From the NCBI GenBank assembly GCA_035776675.1, contig DASTWO010000066.1, positions 1 to 27,713 on the forward strand: DNA of 27,713 nucleotides, written 5' to 3'. The notes under the pieces were generated by a model. The model was given only the letters and a program-made list of their open reading frames with translations. It was not told where the DNA came from and did no database searches. The stretch is from DASSOY01 sp035776675. Its GTDB lineage: Bacteria; Bacillota; Bacilli; Bacillales; DASSOY01. Shown here piece by piece: positions 7,652 to 16,812 of the stretch; the stretch's first letter is position 1, and each line of letters opens with the position of its first letter. Both the position numbers and the translations under genes were made by a program.

Positions 7652-7675
7652 GCCATTACGCCTTGGCGTAATGGC
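7652..7675. promoter_or_regulatory. perfect 11-bp inverted repeat in the yvjA-like leader
   Basis: GCCATTACGCC (7652-7662) and GGCGTAATGGC (7665-7675) flank TT. It lies downstream of the promoter -10 and about 35 bp before the start codon. It could be an operator within the leader. As RNA the loop would be strained at 2 nt but the stem is strong, so a translational hairpin is also possible. Confidence 0.45.
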
Positions 7676-7698
7676 GTCCGAAGGTTTTGACCTTCAAG

Positions 7699-7727
7699 AG
7701 TATATCATCACAGGGTGGGAGTGTAAA
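7699..7727 (-). promoter_or_regulatory. SigA promoter of the yvjA-like gene
   Basis: Minus-strand TTTACA (7722-7727) and TATACT (7699-7704) are separated by 17 bp, each one mismatch from consensus. The start codon is about 80 bp downstream. Confidence 0.7.
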
Positions 7728-7762
7728 CAAACAGCGTGTGACGCGTTGGTGGAGCAAAGCAA

Positions 7763-7793
7763 TTAATAAAAGAATCCCTCAAGTAAGGGATTC
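7763..7793 (-). terminator. terminator of prfB
   Basis: The 8-bp perfect stem GAATCCCT/AGGGATTC (7772-7779 with 7786-7793) has a 6-nt loop and is followed by TTTTATTAATT on the minus strand. It lies about 85 bp after the prfB stop; nothing else convincing lies between them. Confidence 0.8.
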
Positions 7794-7875
7794 CTGTTAC
7801 AAAGACCGTCACACTTTTCTTAGTGCGTCAGGTTCCTTATTTTATTAATAACTGTTTCATAAAAAAACAAGTCGC

Positions 7876-8983
7876 CTAGGCGATTTCCAATTGCCAGCGA
7901 AGATACGCGTCGATGAATTGGCCAAGGTCACCGTCCATCACAGCCTGGACATTTCCCGTTTCAACATTCGTTCGGTGGTCCTTCACCATGTTGTAAGGGT
8001 GAAACACATAGGAACGGATCTGGCTTCCCCAACCAATTTCCTTCTGTTCACCACGAATCTCATCCATCTCCGCCTTTTGTTCTTCCAATTTCCGCTGATA
8101 AAGCTTCGCTTTCAGCATTTTCATCGCTTGTGATCGGTTTTTGATCTGCGACCGTTCGGACTGGCATGTAACCACAATGCCTGTCGGATCATGAGTGATT
8201 CGAACAGCTGAATCACTTGTATTCACATGCTGGCCGCCCGCGCCGCTTGAACGATACGTATCAATCCGCAAATCTTCCTGGCGGATATCGATTTCCACAT
8301 CATCATCCATCTCCGGCGTGACTTCACATGAAACAAATGACGTGTGCCGTCGTCCTGAAGAATCAAACGGCGAAATCCGCACAAGTCGATGAACGCCTTT
8401 CTCCGATTTCAAGTTCCCGTAGGCATTACGTCCTTTGATAAGCAACGTCACACTCTTTACCCCAGCTTCATCACCGGGCAAATAATCCAGCGTTTCCACC
8501 TTAAATCCTTGTTCTTCGCCCCAACGGGTATACATTCGCAACAACATCTGGGCCCAATCTTGCGATTCCGTACCTCCGGCGCCCGGATGCAGTTCCAGAA
8601 TAGCATTATTCGCGTCATAAGGCTCATCCAGCAACAGCTTCAATTCAAATCGATTCAATCGTTCTCCAAGCGACCGAACGCCCTCTTCAAGTTCCTGGCC
8701 CAGTTCCGCATCTCCTTCCTCTTTCACAAGTTCATAGGAGACCTCCAGATTGTCGTACTTTTCCTCTAACTCGCTGAAATCGCCGACTAAATCCTTCAAG
8801 CCATTTACTTCCTGGATCACCTTTTGAGCCTCTTCCTGGTTATCCCAAAATGCGGGATCCGCCATTTTCAGATCCAGTTCCCGGATGCGTTCCTTCTTCG
8901 TATCGAGGTCAAAGAGACCCCCTGAAATCATGGAGTCTTCCATCCATCTCCGATAGTTTCTGTTTGATTTCAGCCAATTCCAT
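7876..8983 (-). CDS. prfB: peptide chain release factor 2 (RF2), programmed +1 frameshift
   Basis: RF2 releases peptides at UGA and UAA codons. The start at 8983 follows GAGGTGG and encodes 24 codons (MELAEIKQKLSEMDGR...GSL) that end at an in-frame TGA (8909-8911). Skipping one base there joins the main frame, giving about 368 aa, close to the 366 aa of B. subtilis RF2. Stop recognition motif SPF falls at about residues 204-206 and the catalytic GGQ at about 249-251, essentially the E. coli RF2 numbering. The coordinates span both frames, so a simple translation will show a stop near the start; this is regulation, not damage. It lies behind secA, the usual Bacillus order. Confidence 0.96.
8908..8923 (-). 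promoter_or_regulatory. prfB +1 frameshift site
   Basis: The minus strand reads AGGGGGTCTCTTTGAC: a Shine-Dalgarno-like AGGGGG three bases before the slippery CTT, then TGA followed by C. These are the canonical elements of the RF2 autoregulatory frameshift. When RF2 is scarce, the ribosome slips from CTT TGA to CTT (T) GAC. Confidence 0.95.
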
Positions 8984-9022
8984 TCAAACCACCTCAGTTC
9001 AAAAGAGTAAAAAGCGTGAAAC

Positions 9023-9068
9023 GGGAGGCCGGATTGAGGAACGAAATGCGAACCTCAATCCTCCTCCC
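9023..9068 (-). terminator. hairpin between secA and prfB
   Basis: GGGAGG-GGATTGAGG (9023-9039) pairs with CCTCAATCC-CCTCCC (9053-9068), two helices with small internal bulges. On the minus strand it is followed by GTTTCACGCTTTTTAC, a poor T-run. It may partly terminate secA transcripts or protect the 3' end. Confidence 0.5.
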
Positions 9069-9095
9069 GCTGGAACATGGAATGCCGCCTATTGG

Positions 9096-11609
<2,514 letters not shown>

Positions 11610-11656
11610 TTTATAAACGCACCTCTTTATGAACTCAGAGTCCAACTCACTTTCCC

Positions 11657-11685
11657 ATTTTATCAAGATTTGCCTCCTGATACAA
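11657..11685 (-). promoter_or_regulatory. candidate SigA promoter of secA
   Basis: Minus-strand TTGTAT (11680-11685) and TAAAAT (11657-11662) are spaced by 17 bp. The predicted transcript would begin about 40 nt before the secA start. This fits the hpf terminator lying just upstream. Confidence 0.6.
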
Positions 11686-11790
11686 GAAATCACCGGCTGA
11701 TCAAGATGCTTTCGTTCCTTATTGAAGACAGCCAAAGAATAAGCACCATGAAATCCAAACAACAACATTGCCGATTTCATCAGAACAGGC

Positions 11791-11821
11791 AAACAAAGAG
11801 CACGGCCCATTCAAGCCGTGC
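11791..11821 (-). terminator. terminator of hpf
   Basis: The perfect 7-bp GC-rich stem GCACGGC/GCCGTGC (11800-11806 with 11815-11821) has an 8-nt loop and is followed on the minus strand by TCTTTGTTT. It lies 20 bp past the hpf stop. Confidence 0.85.
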
Positions 11822-11841
11822 CCAATCAATCTATATCATCC

Positions 11842-12399
11842 TTAAGCTTCGGGTTCGATCAACCCGTACCGGCCGTCTTTGCGGCGGTACACAACGTTTG
11901 TGGAACCGCTCTCAGCGTCTGAAAAGACGAAGAAGGCGTGGCCAAGCATGTCCATTTGCAGGATAGCCTCTTCCACATCCATCGGCTTCAGGTTAAATCT
12001 TTTCGTGCGGACAACTTCAATTTCGTCCTCATCGTCAAAATCATAAGCCGACGATCCATTCACAATCTCGCTGCGAAACATTGTTCGCGCCGTCCCCGAT
12101 TGACGAAATTTTCTGTTAACTTTCGTTTTATGTTTGCGAATTTGCCTCTCCAGCTTTTCCACGACGAGATCAATAGAGGCATACATATCGGGATTCACCT
12201 CTTCCGCGCGAAGCAAAAGCCCCGACATTGGAATCGTAATCTCGATGATCTGATCGCTGTTGTGAACTTCCATGTTCACATGAACCTCAGAACTAGGTGG
12301 AGTGTCAAAAAACCTTTCCAGCTTTCGAACCTTCTTCTCCGTATACTCCCTTAATGATGGAGTTACTTCAAGGTTTTCACCGCGGATGTTGAAATTCAT
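11842..12399 (-). CDS. hpf: long ribosome hibernation-promoting factor (YvyD/HPF)
   Basis: Long HPF binds the 30S decoding region and dimerises ribosomes into inactive 100S particles in stationary phase or stress. The N-terminal S30AE domain occupies residues 1 to about 105 (MNFNIRGENLEVTPSLREYT...). After a basic linker (KHKTKVNRKFRQSG), the C-terminal dimerisation domain starts near residue 125 (EVVRTKRFNLKPMDVEEAIL) and runs to the end, with the conserved MLGHAFFVFSDAESG...VVYRRKDGRYGLIEP. Length, 185 aa, is that of the long form. The start is preceded by AAGGAGGAG at ideal spacing. A SigH-type promoter lies directly upstream, as known for the B. subtilis gene. Confidence 0.96.
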   Translation of the reverse strand: MNFNIRGENLEVTPSLREYTEKKVRKLERFFDTPPSSEVHVNMEVHNSDQIIEITIPMSGLLLRAEEVNPDMYASIDLVVEKLERQIRKHKTKVNRKFRQSGTARTMFRSEIVNGSSAYDFDDEDEIEVVRTKRFNLKPMDVEEAILQMDMLGHAFFVFSDAESGSTNVVYRRKDGRYGLIEPEA

Positions 12400-12434
12400 G
12401 GTTGAACTCCTCCTTCATACTGTTGTACCTTATA

Positions 12435-12464
12435 TAATTCTCTATTCCCCTTCGAAAATCCTTC
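12435..12464 (-). promoter_or_regulatory. SigH promoter of hpf
   Basis: On the minus strand GAAGGATTT (12456-12464) fits the SigH -35 RnAGGAwww and AGAGAATTA (12435-12443) fits the -10 RnnGAATww, with a 12-bp spacer. The position, about 30 bp before the Shine-Dalgarno, agrees with the known SigH dependence of B. subtilis yvyD. I saw no convincing SigB promoter: GGGTAT occurs near 12540 but lacks a proper -35. Confidence 0.75.
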
Positions 12465-12528
12465 ATAAACCTCCTTAATAAATAAAAAAAATTCTTTCAT
12501 TACAAAGTACGATACGAAAGGAGGACTT

Positions 12529-12630
12529 ATGACCGCCATACCCGATTTAAAGGGCGAAACCGGAACGGCTCACAAAATACTCGTTGAGAGTACAGTTCAA
12601 AAGTCTTGTTATAAAAAAACAGACCCATAA
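12529..12630 (+). CDS. possible 33-residue small protein on the plus strand
   Basis: The reading frame starts MTAIPDLKGETGTAHK and ends KKTDP. It is initiated by GAAAGGAGG 5-6 nt before the ATG, one of the best ribosome-binding sites in the window, and it is the only plausible plus-strand gene. The stop codon lies at the T-run of the cspA-side terminator. I do not recognise the product and see no clear plus-strand promoter. It may be a small protein, a regulatory peptide, or an accident of the inverted AAGGAGG/CCTCCTT pair (12470-12524). Confidence 0.35.
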   Translation: MTAIPDLKGETGTAHKILVESTVQKSCYKKTDP

Positions 12631-12659
12631 AAAACGGCACCGCCCAAAAGCGGTACCGT
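12628..12659 (-). terminator. second of two tandem terminators after the cold-shock gene
   Basis: A 10-bp stem with one mismatch (ACGGCACCGC 12634-12643, GCGGTACCGT 12650-12659) is followed on the minus strand by TTTTTTATGGG. Confidence 0.85.
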
Positions 12660-12669
12660 CAAAACAGTC

Positions 12670-12693
12670 AAAAACCCCCGGTTCAAACGGGGG
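12670..12693 (-). terminator. first of two tandem terminators after the cold-shock gene
   Basis: A perfect 6-bp GC stem (CCCCCG 12675-12680, CGGGGG 12688-12693) with a 7-nt loop is followed by TTTTTGACTG on the minus strand. It lies 40 bp past the cold-shock stop. Confidence 0.85.
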
Positions 12694-12732
12694 CATGATT
12701 GCTTTTCATTCAATTCCTTCAGGGAATGTGAA

Positions 12733-12930
12733 TTAAAGCTTAGTAACGTCTGCGGCTTGTGGGCCGCGCTGGCCTTCAACGATGTCAAATTCTACAGTTT
12801 GACCTTCGTCCAAGGTCTTGAAGCCTTCAGCTTGGATTGCCGAATAGTGTACGAATACATCATCGCCATCTTCGCGCTCGATGAATCCGTAGCCTTTTTC
12901 AGCGTTGAACCATTTTACTTTTCCTTGCAT
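12733..12930 (-). CDS. cold-shock protein (CspA/CspB family)
   Basis: This is a single cold-shock domain of 65 aa, a nucleic-acid chaperone that binds single-stranded RNA and DNA. RNP-1 KGYGFIE and RNP-2 VFVHY are present, with the family N-terminus MQGKVKWFNAEKGYGFI and a typical C-terminus GPQAADVTKL. The start is the ATG at 12930; the 16 upstream codons in frame are leader sequence. The ribosome-binding site is weak (AAAGAAAC just before ATG, GAAGGG further off), which may matter for regulation through the mRNA leader. Whether it is the cspB, cspC or cspD orthologue cannot be told from sequence alone. It is monocistronic: strong promoter upstream, two terminators downstream. Confidence 0.93.
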   Translation of the reverse strand: MQGKVKWFNAEKGYGFIEREDGDDVFVHYSAIQAEGFKTLDEGQTVEFDIVEGQRGPQAADVTKL

Positions 12931-12984
12931 GTTTCTTTCACATTCCCTTCGTGTAATTCTGATTTGTGGAAATACCACACCAAT

Positions 12985-13013
12985 ACTATACTATCTCCCT
13001 TTCGCAATGTCAA
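12985..13013 (-). promoter_or_regulatory. strong SigA promoter of the cold-shock gene
   Basis: Minus-strand TTGACA (12... 13008-13013, perfect -35) and TATAGT (12985-12990) are spaced by 17 bp. The transcription start falls near 12978, giving a leader of about 48 nt. Confidence 0.85.
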
Positions 13014-13036
13014 ACCGATTTTCCCAACCTATCCTT

Positions 13037-13396
13037 CTAATGACTCATATACGGTGCCAGTGCTGTCATTTGCAAGGCTTTCCATTGCCGAAACGCAGGA
13101 ACAAGCGTTTCTTTTAAATTTTCTTCCGTAAAGCGCCCTCCGAAATCCTCTACCTGTTGGATCACTTTTGAAAATCCGTCAATTCCACTCAAAACCTGCT
13201 CATCATCGGCAAAATATTCACGGACCGACACCTGGATTTTCCCGAATTCAATGAAACTTGAAATCATATCGGCCAATGCCCGGTACATTTCGTGCGGATC
13301 CCGGCTTTCAAAACACGCGAAACCTTCCTCTGTTCTTTCCATAAGCAGGATGTATCGGCTTGCAAGCTGATACGCTTTCTCATCTTCAACCGGCAT
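13037..13396 (-). CDS. uncharacterised protein at the end of the fliD-fliS-fliT operon
   Basis: The product is 119 aa, starting MPVEDEKAYQLASRYILLME; the ATG at 13396 has GGAGGACG 4-6 nt upstream. It looks soluble and largely helical, acidic in the first two thirds, without Cys or a signal peptide. It starts 10 bp after the fliT stop, so it is almost certainly translated from the fliDST mRNA. It may belong to an unnamed family (DUF8042-like) that accompanies fliS/fliT in Bacillaceae, but that is from memory and unverified. A small flagellar chaperone or adaptor is the natural guess. No clear terminator lies between it and the cold-shock promoter. Confidence 0.75.
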   Translation of the reverse strand: MPVEDEKAYQLASRYILLMERTEEGFACFESRDPHEMYRALADMISSFIEFGKIQVSVREYFADDEQVLSGIDGFSKVIQQVEDFGGRFTEENLKETLVPAFRQWKALQMTALAPYMSH

Positions 13397-13406
13397 TTTC
13401 GTCCTC

Positions 13407-13757
13407 CTATTTTCGCTTGTCCAGAAACATCCCGTCCGCGGCTCCGCCTTGATAAGGATTCGTGTATCTTCTACTCGTCGCCTGACGTCGCCGCAAATGA
13501 TGAATATCCTCCCGGACCTCATCAAAGATTTCTCCAAGCATTTGCTGAATCGCTTCTTCGTATTCAGGCATCTTCCTGCTCAGGTTGCTCGTTTCACCTT
13601 CTGCGGGAAAATGAATCTTCTCAATCCAATGCTGCCGCTCTTCAAGCAGTTCCTCAATCTTATCGATATAGGTGTCACGATCCGTTTTCGGAAGGCCCTG
13701 CCTCAAGTGGCTATACAATCGTTTCGTACAATCATACAGGCTTTCGACGGGACCCAT
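13407..13757 (-). CDS. fliT: flagellar chaperone FliT
   Basis: In Bacillus FliT is the export chaperone of the FliD filament cap. The product is 116 aa, all helical in appearance, with the family start SLYDCTKRLYSHL and the conserved C-terminal NPYQGGAADGMFLDKRK. B. subtilis FliT is about 113 aa. The start ATG immediately follows the fliS stop (TAAATG), so initiation is probably coupled to fliS translation; the local Shine-Dalgarno is poor. The gene belongs to the SigD-driven fliD operon. Confidence 0.88.
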   Translation of the reverse strand: MGPVESLYDCTKRLYSHLRQGLPKTDRDTYIDKIEELLEERQHWIEKIHFPAEGETSNLSRKMPEYEEAIQQMLGEIFDEVREDIHHLRRRQATSRRYTNPYQGGAADGMFLDKRK

Positions 13758-14159
13758 TTATGCCTGACCGCCTTCCCCGTATCTTTGCTTGCGATTGATT
13801 CGGATGACCTCTTTCCAAGTATCGCGAAACTCTGTAACGTATTCTTCGATTTCCGCCAATATCTCGAGATCATTGTTCACATTCGCCTCAATCAAACGGC
13901 GATGAATGTAATCATACATTTGCATCATACCGTCGGCGACCTCCGCGTCCTGATTCAGCGTCACCATTAATTCCCGAATAATGTTTTGCGCTTTAACCAG
14001 ATTTTCATTCTTCTTTTCCAGGCTTTTGTCGGTAATTCCCGACCTGGCAAGCCTTATAAATTTCAGGCATCCTTCATAAAGCATCAATGTCAGATCTCCG
14101 GGCGACGCCGTTGCCACTGATTGATTCTGATAAGCTTGATAAGGTTGATTCATACTCAT
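13758..14159 (-). CDS. fliS: flagellin export chaperone FliS
   Basis: FliS binds the disordered C-terminus of flagellin, prevents premature assembly and, with FliW and CsrA, participates in flagellin homeostasis. The product (133 aa) begins MSMNQPYQAYQNQSVATASP and carries the family stretch GDLTLMLYEGCLKFIRLA. B. subtilis FliS is of the same length. The gene starts 16 bp after fliD and abuts fliT. Its natural client, flagellin, is not encoded in this window. Confidence 0.95.
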   Translation of the reverse strand: MSMNQPYQAYQNQSVATASPGDLTLMLYEGCLKFIRLARSGITDKSLEKKNENLVKAQNIIRELMVTLNQDAEVADGMMQMYDYIHRRLIEANVNNDLEILAEIEEYVTEFRDTWKEVIRINRKQRYGEGGQA

Positions 14160-14175
14160 CTTTGTTCACCTTCCC

Positions 14176-15708
14176 TTATTTACCGGCAAATGCACTCATA
14201 ATAAAAGCGGATTGCTGATTGGCGCGCTGAATCGCCTGCTCCATGGCTGTAAATTGCCGGTAGTATCGGTCTTCAATTTCGGATAAATGGTCTTGAAAAG
14301 CGTCAATTCTTTCACCGATGTCATCCAGGCGGCGCCCCAGGAAGAACTGCACATCGGTCACGCCCGAGTTTCCGGCTTTTTGCTCAATCCGTTCCATCGT
14401 ATTGTCAAGCGTATGTTCCAAACGTTCGGCAATTCCCATTTCGCCGTGAACATCGCCGTTATTCGTGAATAACGCCATCACAGCATCAGGATCATCGGCA
14501 ATCACAGACCGAAGCTTGTCCTCGTCCAAAACGAGCTTGCCATGTTCCCTGTAATCGTTTGATACGGTAATTCCGATTTCGGCTAACTGATTATAATCCG
14601 AATTGCTTACCCCTTGAACAGCACTGTATATGTCAATTCGCATTTGTCCCAATCCGCCCGGCAAAATCATGTCATTCGCAAGCATGCCGCTCATGGCCTT
14701 CTCCCGCCACAGTTCGGCCTCATGGTCACTGAATTCCTCGCGCTGCGCATCGGTCAGCGGCTTATAGTCGCGATACCTTTCTTCATTCAACTCATCATTG
14801 ATCTTCTGAATGGTTTCATTGTACAAATCGACAAATGCTTTCACTTTTTCATAAATGGCGTCAACGTCTGTTGCAGTCGTTATGGTAACCGGACTATTCG
14901 TTGTTTGTTTCAAGTGGTATTCAACATCGTTGATCGTGAATTGATTTGACGTCCTTTCAGTGGTAAGTCCGTTCAATGTAAACACCGCGTTTTGCCCGCC
15001 ATCGGCTAATGCTATCGAACCCGTTGCGCCTGGGCTGAATTGCAAAACATCGCTGAAGAATCCCCCGTCCCCTGTGACGGAGATTTCGGCACCGCTCTTG
15101 TTATTGCCAGTGTGATTTGTGGCGATCGACACCTTGTCCGCAACTTTGTCATAAAAGGCGGTCACCCCAAGATCAGATGAATTAATTCTCTCCAGAATAT
15201 CGTTCAGTGAATCCTGGGAAGGATCAATTTGAAAAACCTGGTTCTTCATAGTTCCGTCAGGCTGAAAGACAGATAACGTAAACTGGGTACCGAAATTGGA
15301 ACTGTTTAAATTACCGGTCTGACTGGACAAGACAGCATCAGGGTCAAAAGAGTTGTTACCTGAAATATCCCCGGACACGCCTGTTGACACTTTGGCCAAT
15401 TGCGATACACTAATCTGCGTTGTCGTATTGCCTTCAAGCGAAATCGCGCTGGCTTCGACAGCCGCCTCATTGGAACTGGACACTGTCCTCATTTGAAAAC
15501 TGGATTGCAGCCCCAGATCAAACACATTGTTCTTAAGTTCCAAGAGCAGCTTGTTCATCTCACGGTAATCGTCCCGCCGCCATTCCAGGATTTGTTGCTG
15601 TTGCTTAAGACGGGTAAGTGGAATCCGTTCTGCTTTCATTAATTTGTCCACAATCTTATCCGTATTCATCCCGCTGGCCAGTCCCGATATCCGCAATTGA
15701 TCTGACAT
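14176..15708 (-). CDS. fliD: flagellar filament cap protein FliD
   Basis: FliD (HAP2) forms the cap under which flagellin subunits fold at the filament tip. The product is 510 aa from the ATG at 15708, which has GGTGAGG upstream. The N-terminus LRISGLASGMNTDKIVDKLM and the C-terminus (FTAMEQAIQRANQQSAFIMS) are the conserved family ends that form coiled coils. The middle (about 80-400) contains the variable cap domains, rich in Ser, Thr and Asn, with the flagellin-hook-like NGLTTER stretch. An upstream in-frame start at 15735 would add nine residues without an adequate site. It is the first gene of fliD-fliS-fliT-(119 aa), with a SigD promoter 46 bp upstream. Confidence 0.95.
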   Translation of the reverse strand: MSDQLRISGLASGMNTDKIVDKLMKAERIPLTRLKQQQQILEWRRDDYREMNKLLLELKNNVFDLGLQSSFQMRTVSSSNEAAVEASAISLEGNTTTQISVSQLAKVSTGVSGDISGNNSFDPDAVLSSQTGNLNSSNFGTQFTLSVFQPDGTMKNQVFQIDPSQDSLNDILERINSSDLGVTAFYDKVADKVSIATNHTGNNKSGAEISVTGDGGFFSDVLQFSPGATGSIALADGGQNAVFTLNGLTTERTSNQFTINDVEYHLKQTTNSPVTITTATDVDAIYEKVKAFVDLYNETIQKINDELNEERYRDYKPLTDAQREEFSDHEAELWREKAMSGMLANDMILPGGLGQMRIDIYSAVQGVSNSDYNQLAEIGITVSNDYREHGKLVLDEDKLRSVIADDPDAVMALFTNNGDVHGEMGIAERLEHTLDNTMERIEQKAGNSGVTDVQFFLGRRLDDIGERIDAFQDHLSEIEDRYYRQFTAMEQAIQRANQQSAFIMSAFAGK

Positions 15709-15753
15709 TGATTCCTCACCCCTTGCTATTTTCACGAAAAGGTTCTGTTACTT

Positions 15754-15780
15754 ATATCGGCTCGATTTCAAATTTGTTGA
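15754..15780 (-). promoter_or_regulatory. SigD promoter of the fliD operon
   Basis: The minus strand has GCCGATAT (15754-15761), a perfect SigD -10, with TCAA (15777-15780) 15 bp upstream, one mismatch from TAAA. B. subtilis fliD is SigD-dependent. Confidence 0.85.
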
Positions 15781-15800
15781 ACCCGATTTGGCAAAGAGTT

Positions 15801-16007
15801 TCAGGTAGGCAGGTGATAATCTCGAAGAGGCTCTTCTCGCACATACGAATTCCCTTCTAAGTAGCTCAAAATTTTTTCTTGATTTCTTTTGAGGTCCCGC
15901 AAATCTTCCGCAGCTGCTTCCTGTTTTTTCTGTAGTTCATGAATTTCCGCTGCATTGGCCGCCTGCGCTTCAAGAATCACGTAAAGAAACGACTTCAATT
16001 CATTCAT
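15801..16007 (-). CDS. unknown 68-residue coiled-coil protein in the usual flagellin position
   Basis: The product starts MNELKSFLYVILEAQAANAA, followed by a charged heptad-like helix (about 20-48) and a short tail ending DYHLPT. I do not recognise it. It is not FlaG/YvyC, which normally sits next to fliD, nor flagellin. The ATG at 16007 is chosen because GAGGTG lies 6 nt upstream; an ATG six bases earlier would touch that site. A good SigA promoter (16043-16071) and the csrA terminator upstream show that it is an independent unit, and the fliD SigD promoter follows its stop. Membrane association or oligomerisation through the helix is possible. Confidence 0.75.
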   Translation of the reverse strand: MNELKSFLYVILEAQAANAAEIHELQKKQEAAAEDLRDLKRNQEKILSYLEGNSYVREEPLRDYHLPT

Positions 16008-16042
16008 TTTCATCACCTCGAATGGGAACACATGTTTCCATC

Positions 16043-16071
16043 ATTATATTAGATACCACTCGCTTTGGCAA
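16043..16071 (-). promoter_or_regulatory. SigA promoter of the 68-residue gene
   Basis: Minus-strand TTGCCA (16066-16071, one mismatch) and TATAAT (16043-16048, perfect) are separated by 17 bp. The start codon is about 36 bp downstream. Confidence 0.8.
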
Positions 16072-16084
16072 GCCAAAAGAAAAT

Positions 16085-16110
16085 GAAAAAACCCCTAAGA
16101 TTCAGAGGTT
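16085..16110 (-). terminator. terminator overlapping the csrA stop codon
   Basis: AACCCCT (16090-16096) pairs with AGAGGTT (16104-16110), with one G-U pair on the minus strand; six T follow. The stem includes the csrA stop at 16095-16097, so the long flagellar transcript ends exactly at csrA. Confidence 0.8.
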
Positions 16111-16334
16111 CGTCGCATTTGCCGATTGAACTTCTCAAGAAGTTCCGCCGAAGTGCCGGCTGCTTTGTTGTTTTCTTCCTGGATAGCCAAATGAATTTCC
16201 TTTCGATGAATCTCTACGTTCTTCGGGGCATGAATCCCAAGTTTAACCTGATCCCCGCTGATTTCCAGCACCTTAAGCTCAATATCGTCGCCGATTTGGA
16301 TCGATTGTTGCGATTTCCGGGTCAAGATCAGCAT
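16095..16334 (-). CDS. csrA: RNA-binding translational regulator CsrA
   Basis: CsrA binds GGA motifs in the flagellin mRNA leader in B. subtilis and represses its translation; FliW antagonises it. The product (79 aa) has the complete fold: MLILTRKSQQSIQIGDDIEL, then VKLGIHAPKNVEIHRKEIHL, with the RNA-binding Leu4 and Arg6 near the start and Arg44 region (HRKEI) intact. The C-terminal tail is somewhat longer than E. coli CsrA, as usual in fliW-containing bacteria, where it contacts FliW. It starts 3 bp after the fliW stop and has GGGAGG as ribosome-binding site. Confidence 0.97.
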   Translation of the reverse strand: MLILTRKSQQSIQIGDDIELKVLEISGDQVKLGIHAPKNVEIHRKEIHLAIQEENNKAAGTSAELLEKFNRQMRRTSES

Positions 16335-16337
16335 AGC

Positions 16338-16787
16338 TTAACCCTCCCGTTCCAGCTGAGAAGATTGGGAGATCAACAAATGCCGGGTTCCATATGGGGA
16401 ATCGTCCAAAACGAGTTGTTTCCCTTTTTGTTTCCGATGGTTGATAATAATTGGAGCTTGAAGGTTGGCCGTTGTTTGCTCAAACGGATCTCTTAACGTC
16501 AGCACCGCATAAACAGCAGCCTCTTCCTCGCTTTCAATTTCCAATTGTTCCGCCACCGGGTTCTCAAGAGAGAAATCATAATCCTTGTAAAATAAAAACG
16601 GATCTGCAGTCACAAAAGCAAGCGAAGGCGAATCAACCGATTGCAAAATAAAAAAAGGGGTTCCTTCCGCAAAGGGAGACATGACAAACTGCTTTTCATC
16701 CGAAAAGCCAGGCAGGCCGTATTGGAAATGGATGATCTCGCTTTTGTCAATCTCAATCATACCTTGATATTTTGTGTTAATCTGCAT
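16338..16787 (-). CDS. fliW: flagellar assembly factor FliW
   Basis: FliW binds flagellin or CsrA; when flagellin is exported, freed FliW sequesters CsrA and relieves repression. The product (149 aa) starts MQINTKYQGMIEIDKSEIIH and includes the family stretch FQYGLPGFSDEKQFVMSPFA and LTLRDPFEQTTANLQAPIII. Length fits B. subtilis FliW (143 aa). It is translated directly upstream of csrA, as usual, so antagonist and target are co-made. The start has GGTGG about 6 nt upstream. Confidence 0.96.
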   Translation of the reverse strand: MQINTKYQGMIEIDKSEIIHFQYGLPGFSDEKQFVMSPFAEGTPFFILQSVDSPSLAFVTADPFLFYKDYDFSLENPVAEQLEIESEEEAAVYAVLTLRDPFEQTTANLQAPIIINHRKQKGKQLVLDDSPYGTRHLLISQSSQLEREG

Positions 16788-16812
16788 GTTAGTCCACCAC
16801 TTTTGGTTAAAA

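Noticed and set aside
7872..7883. 12-bp palindrome TCGCCTAGGCGA at the end of prfB
   Set aside because: It covers the stop codon region of a conserved coding sequence, has no T-run, and is short enough to be chance.
12377..12466. 29-residue leader peptide overlapping hpf (minus strand)
   Set aside because: It has an AAGGAGG, but only 3 nt from ATG, and it lies over the SigH -35, so the main hpf transcript does not contain it. Mentioned only as part of the divergent-signal finding.
12535..12545. SigB promoter of hpf based on GGGTAT on the minus strand
   Set aside because: The -10 word is present, but the nearest GTTT-type -35 is only about 11 bp away, too short for SigB.
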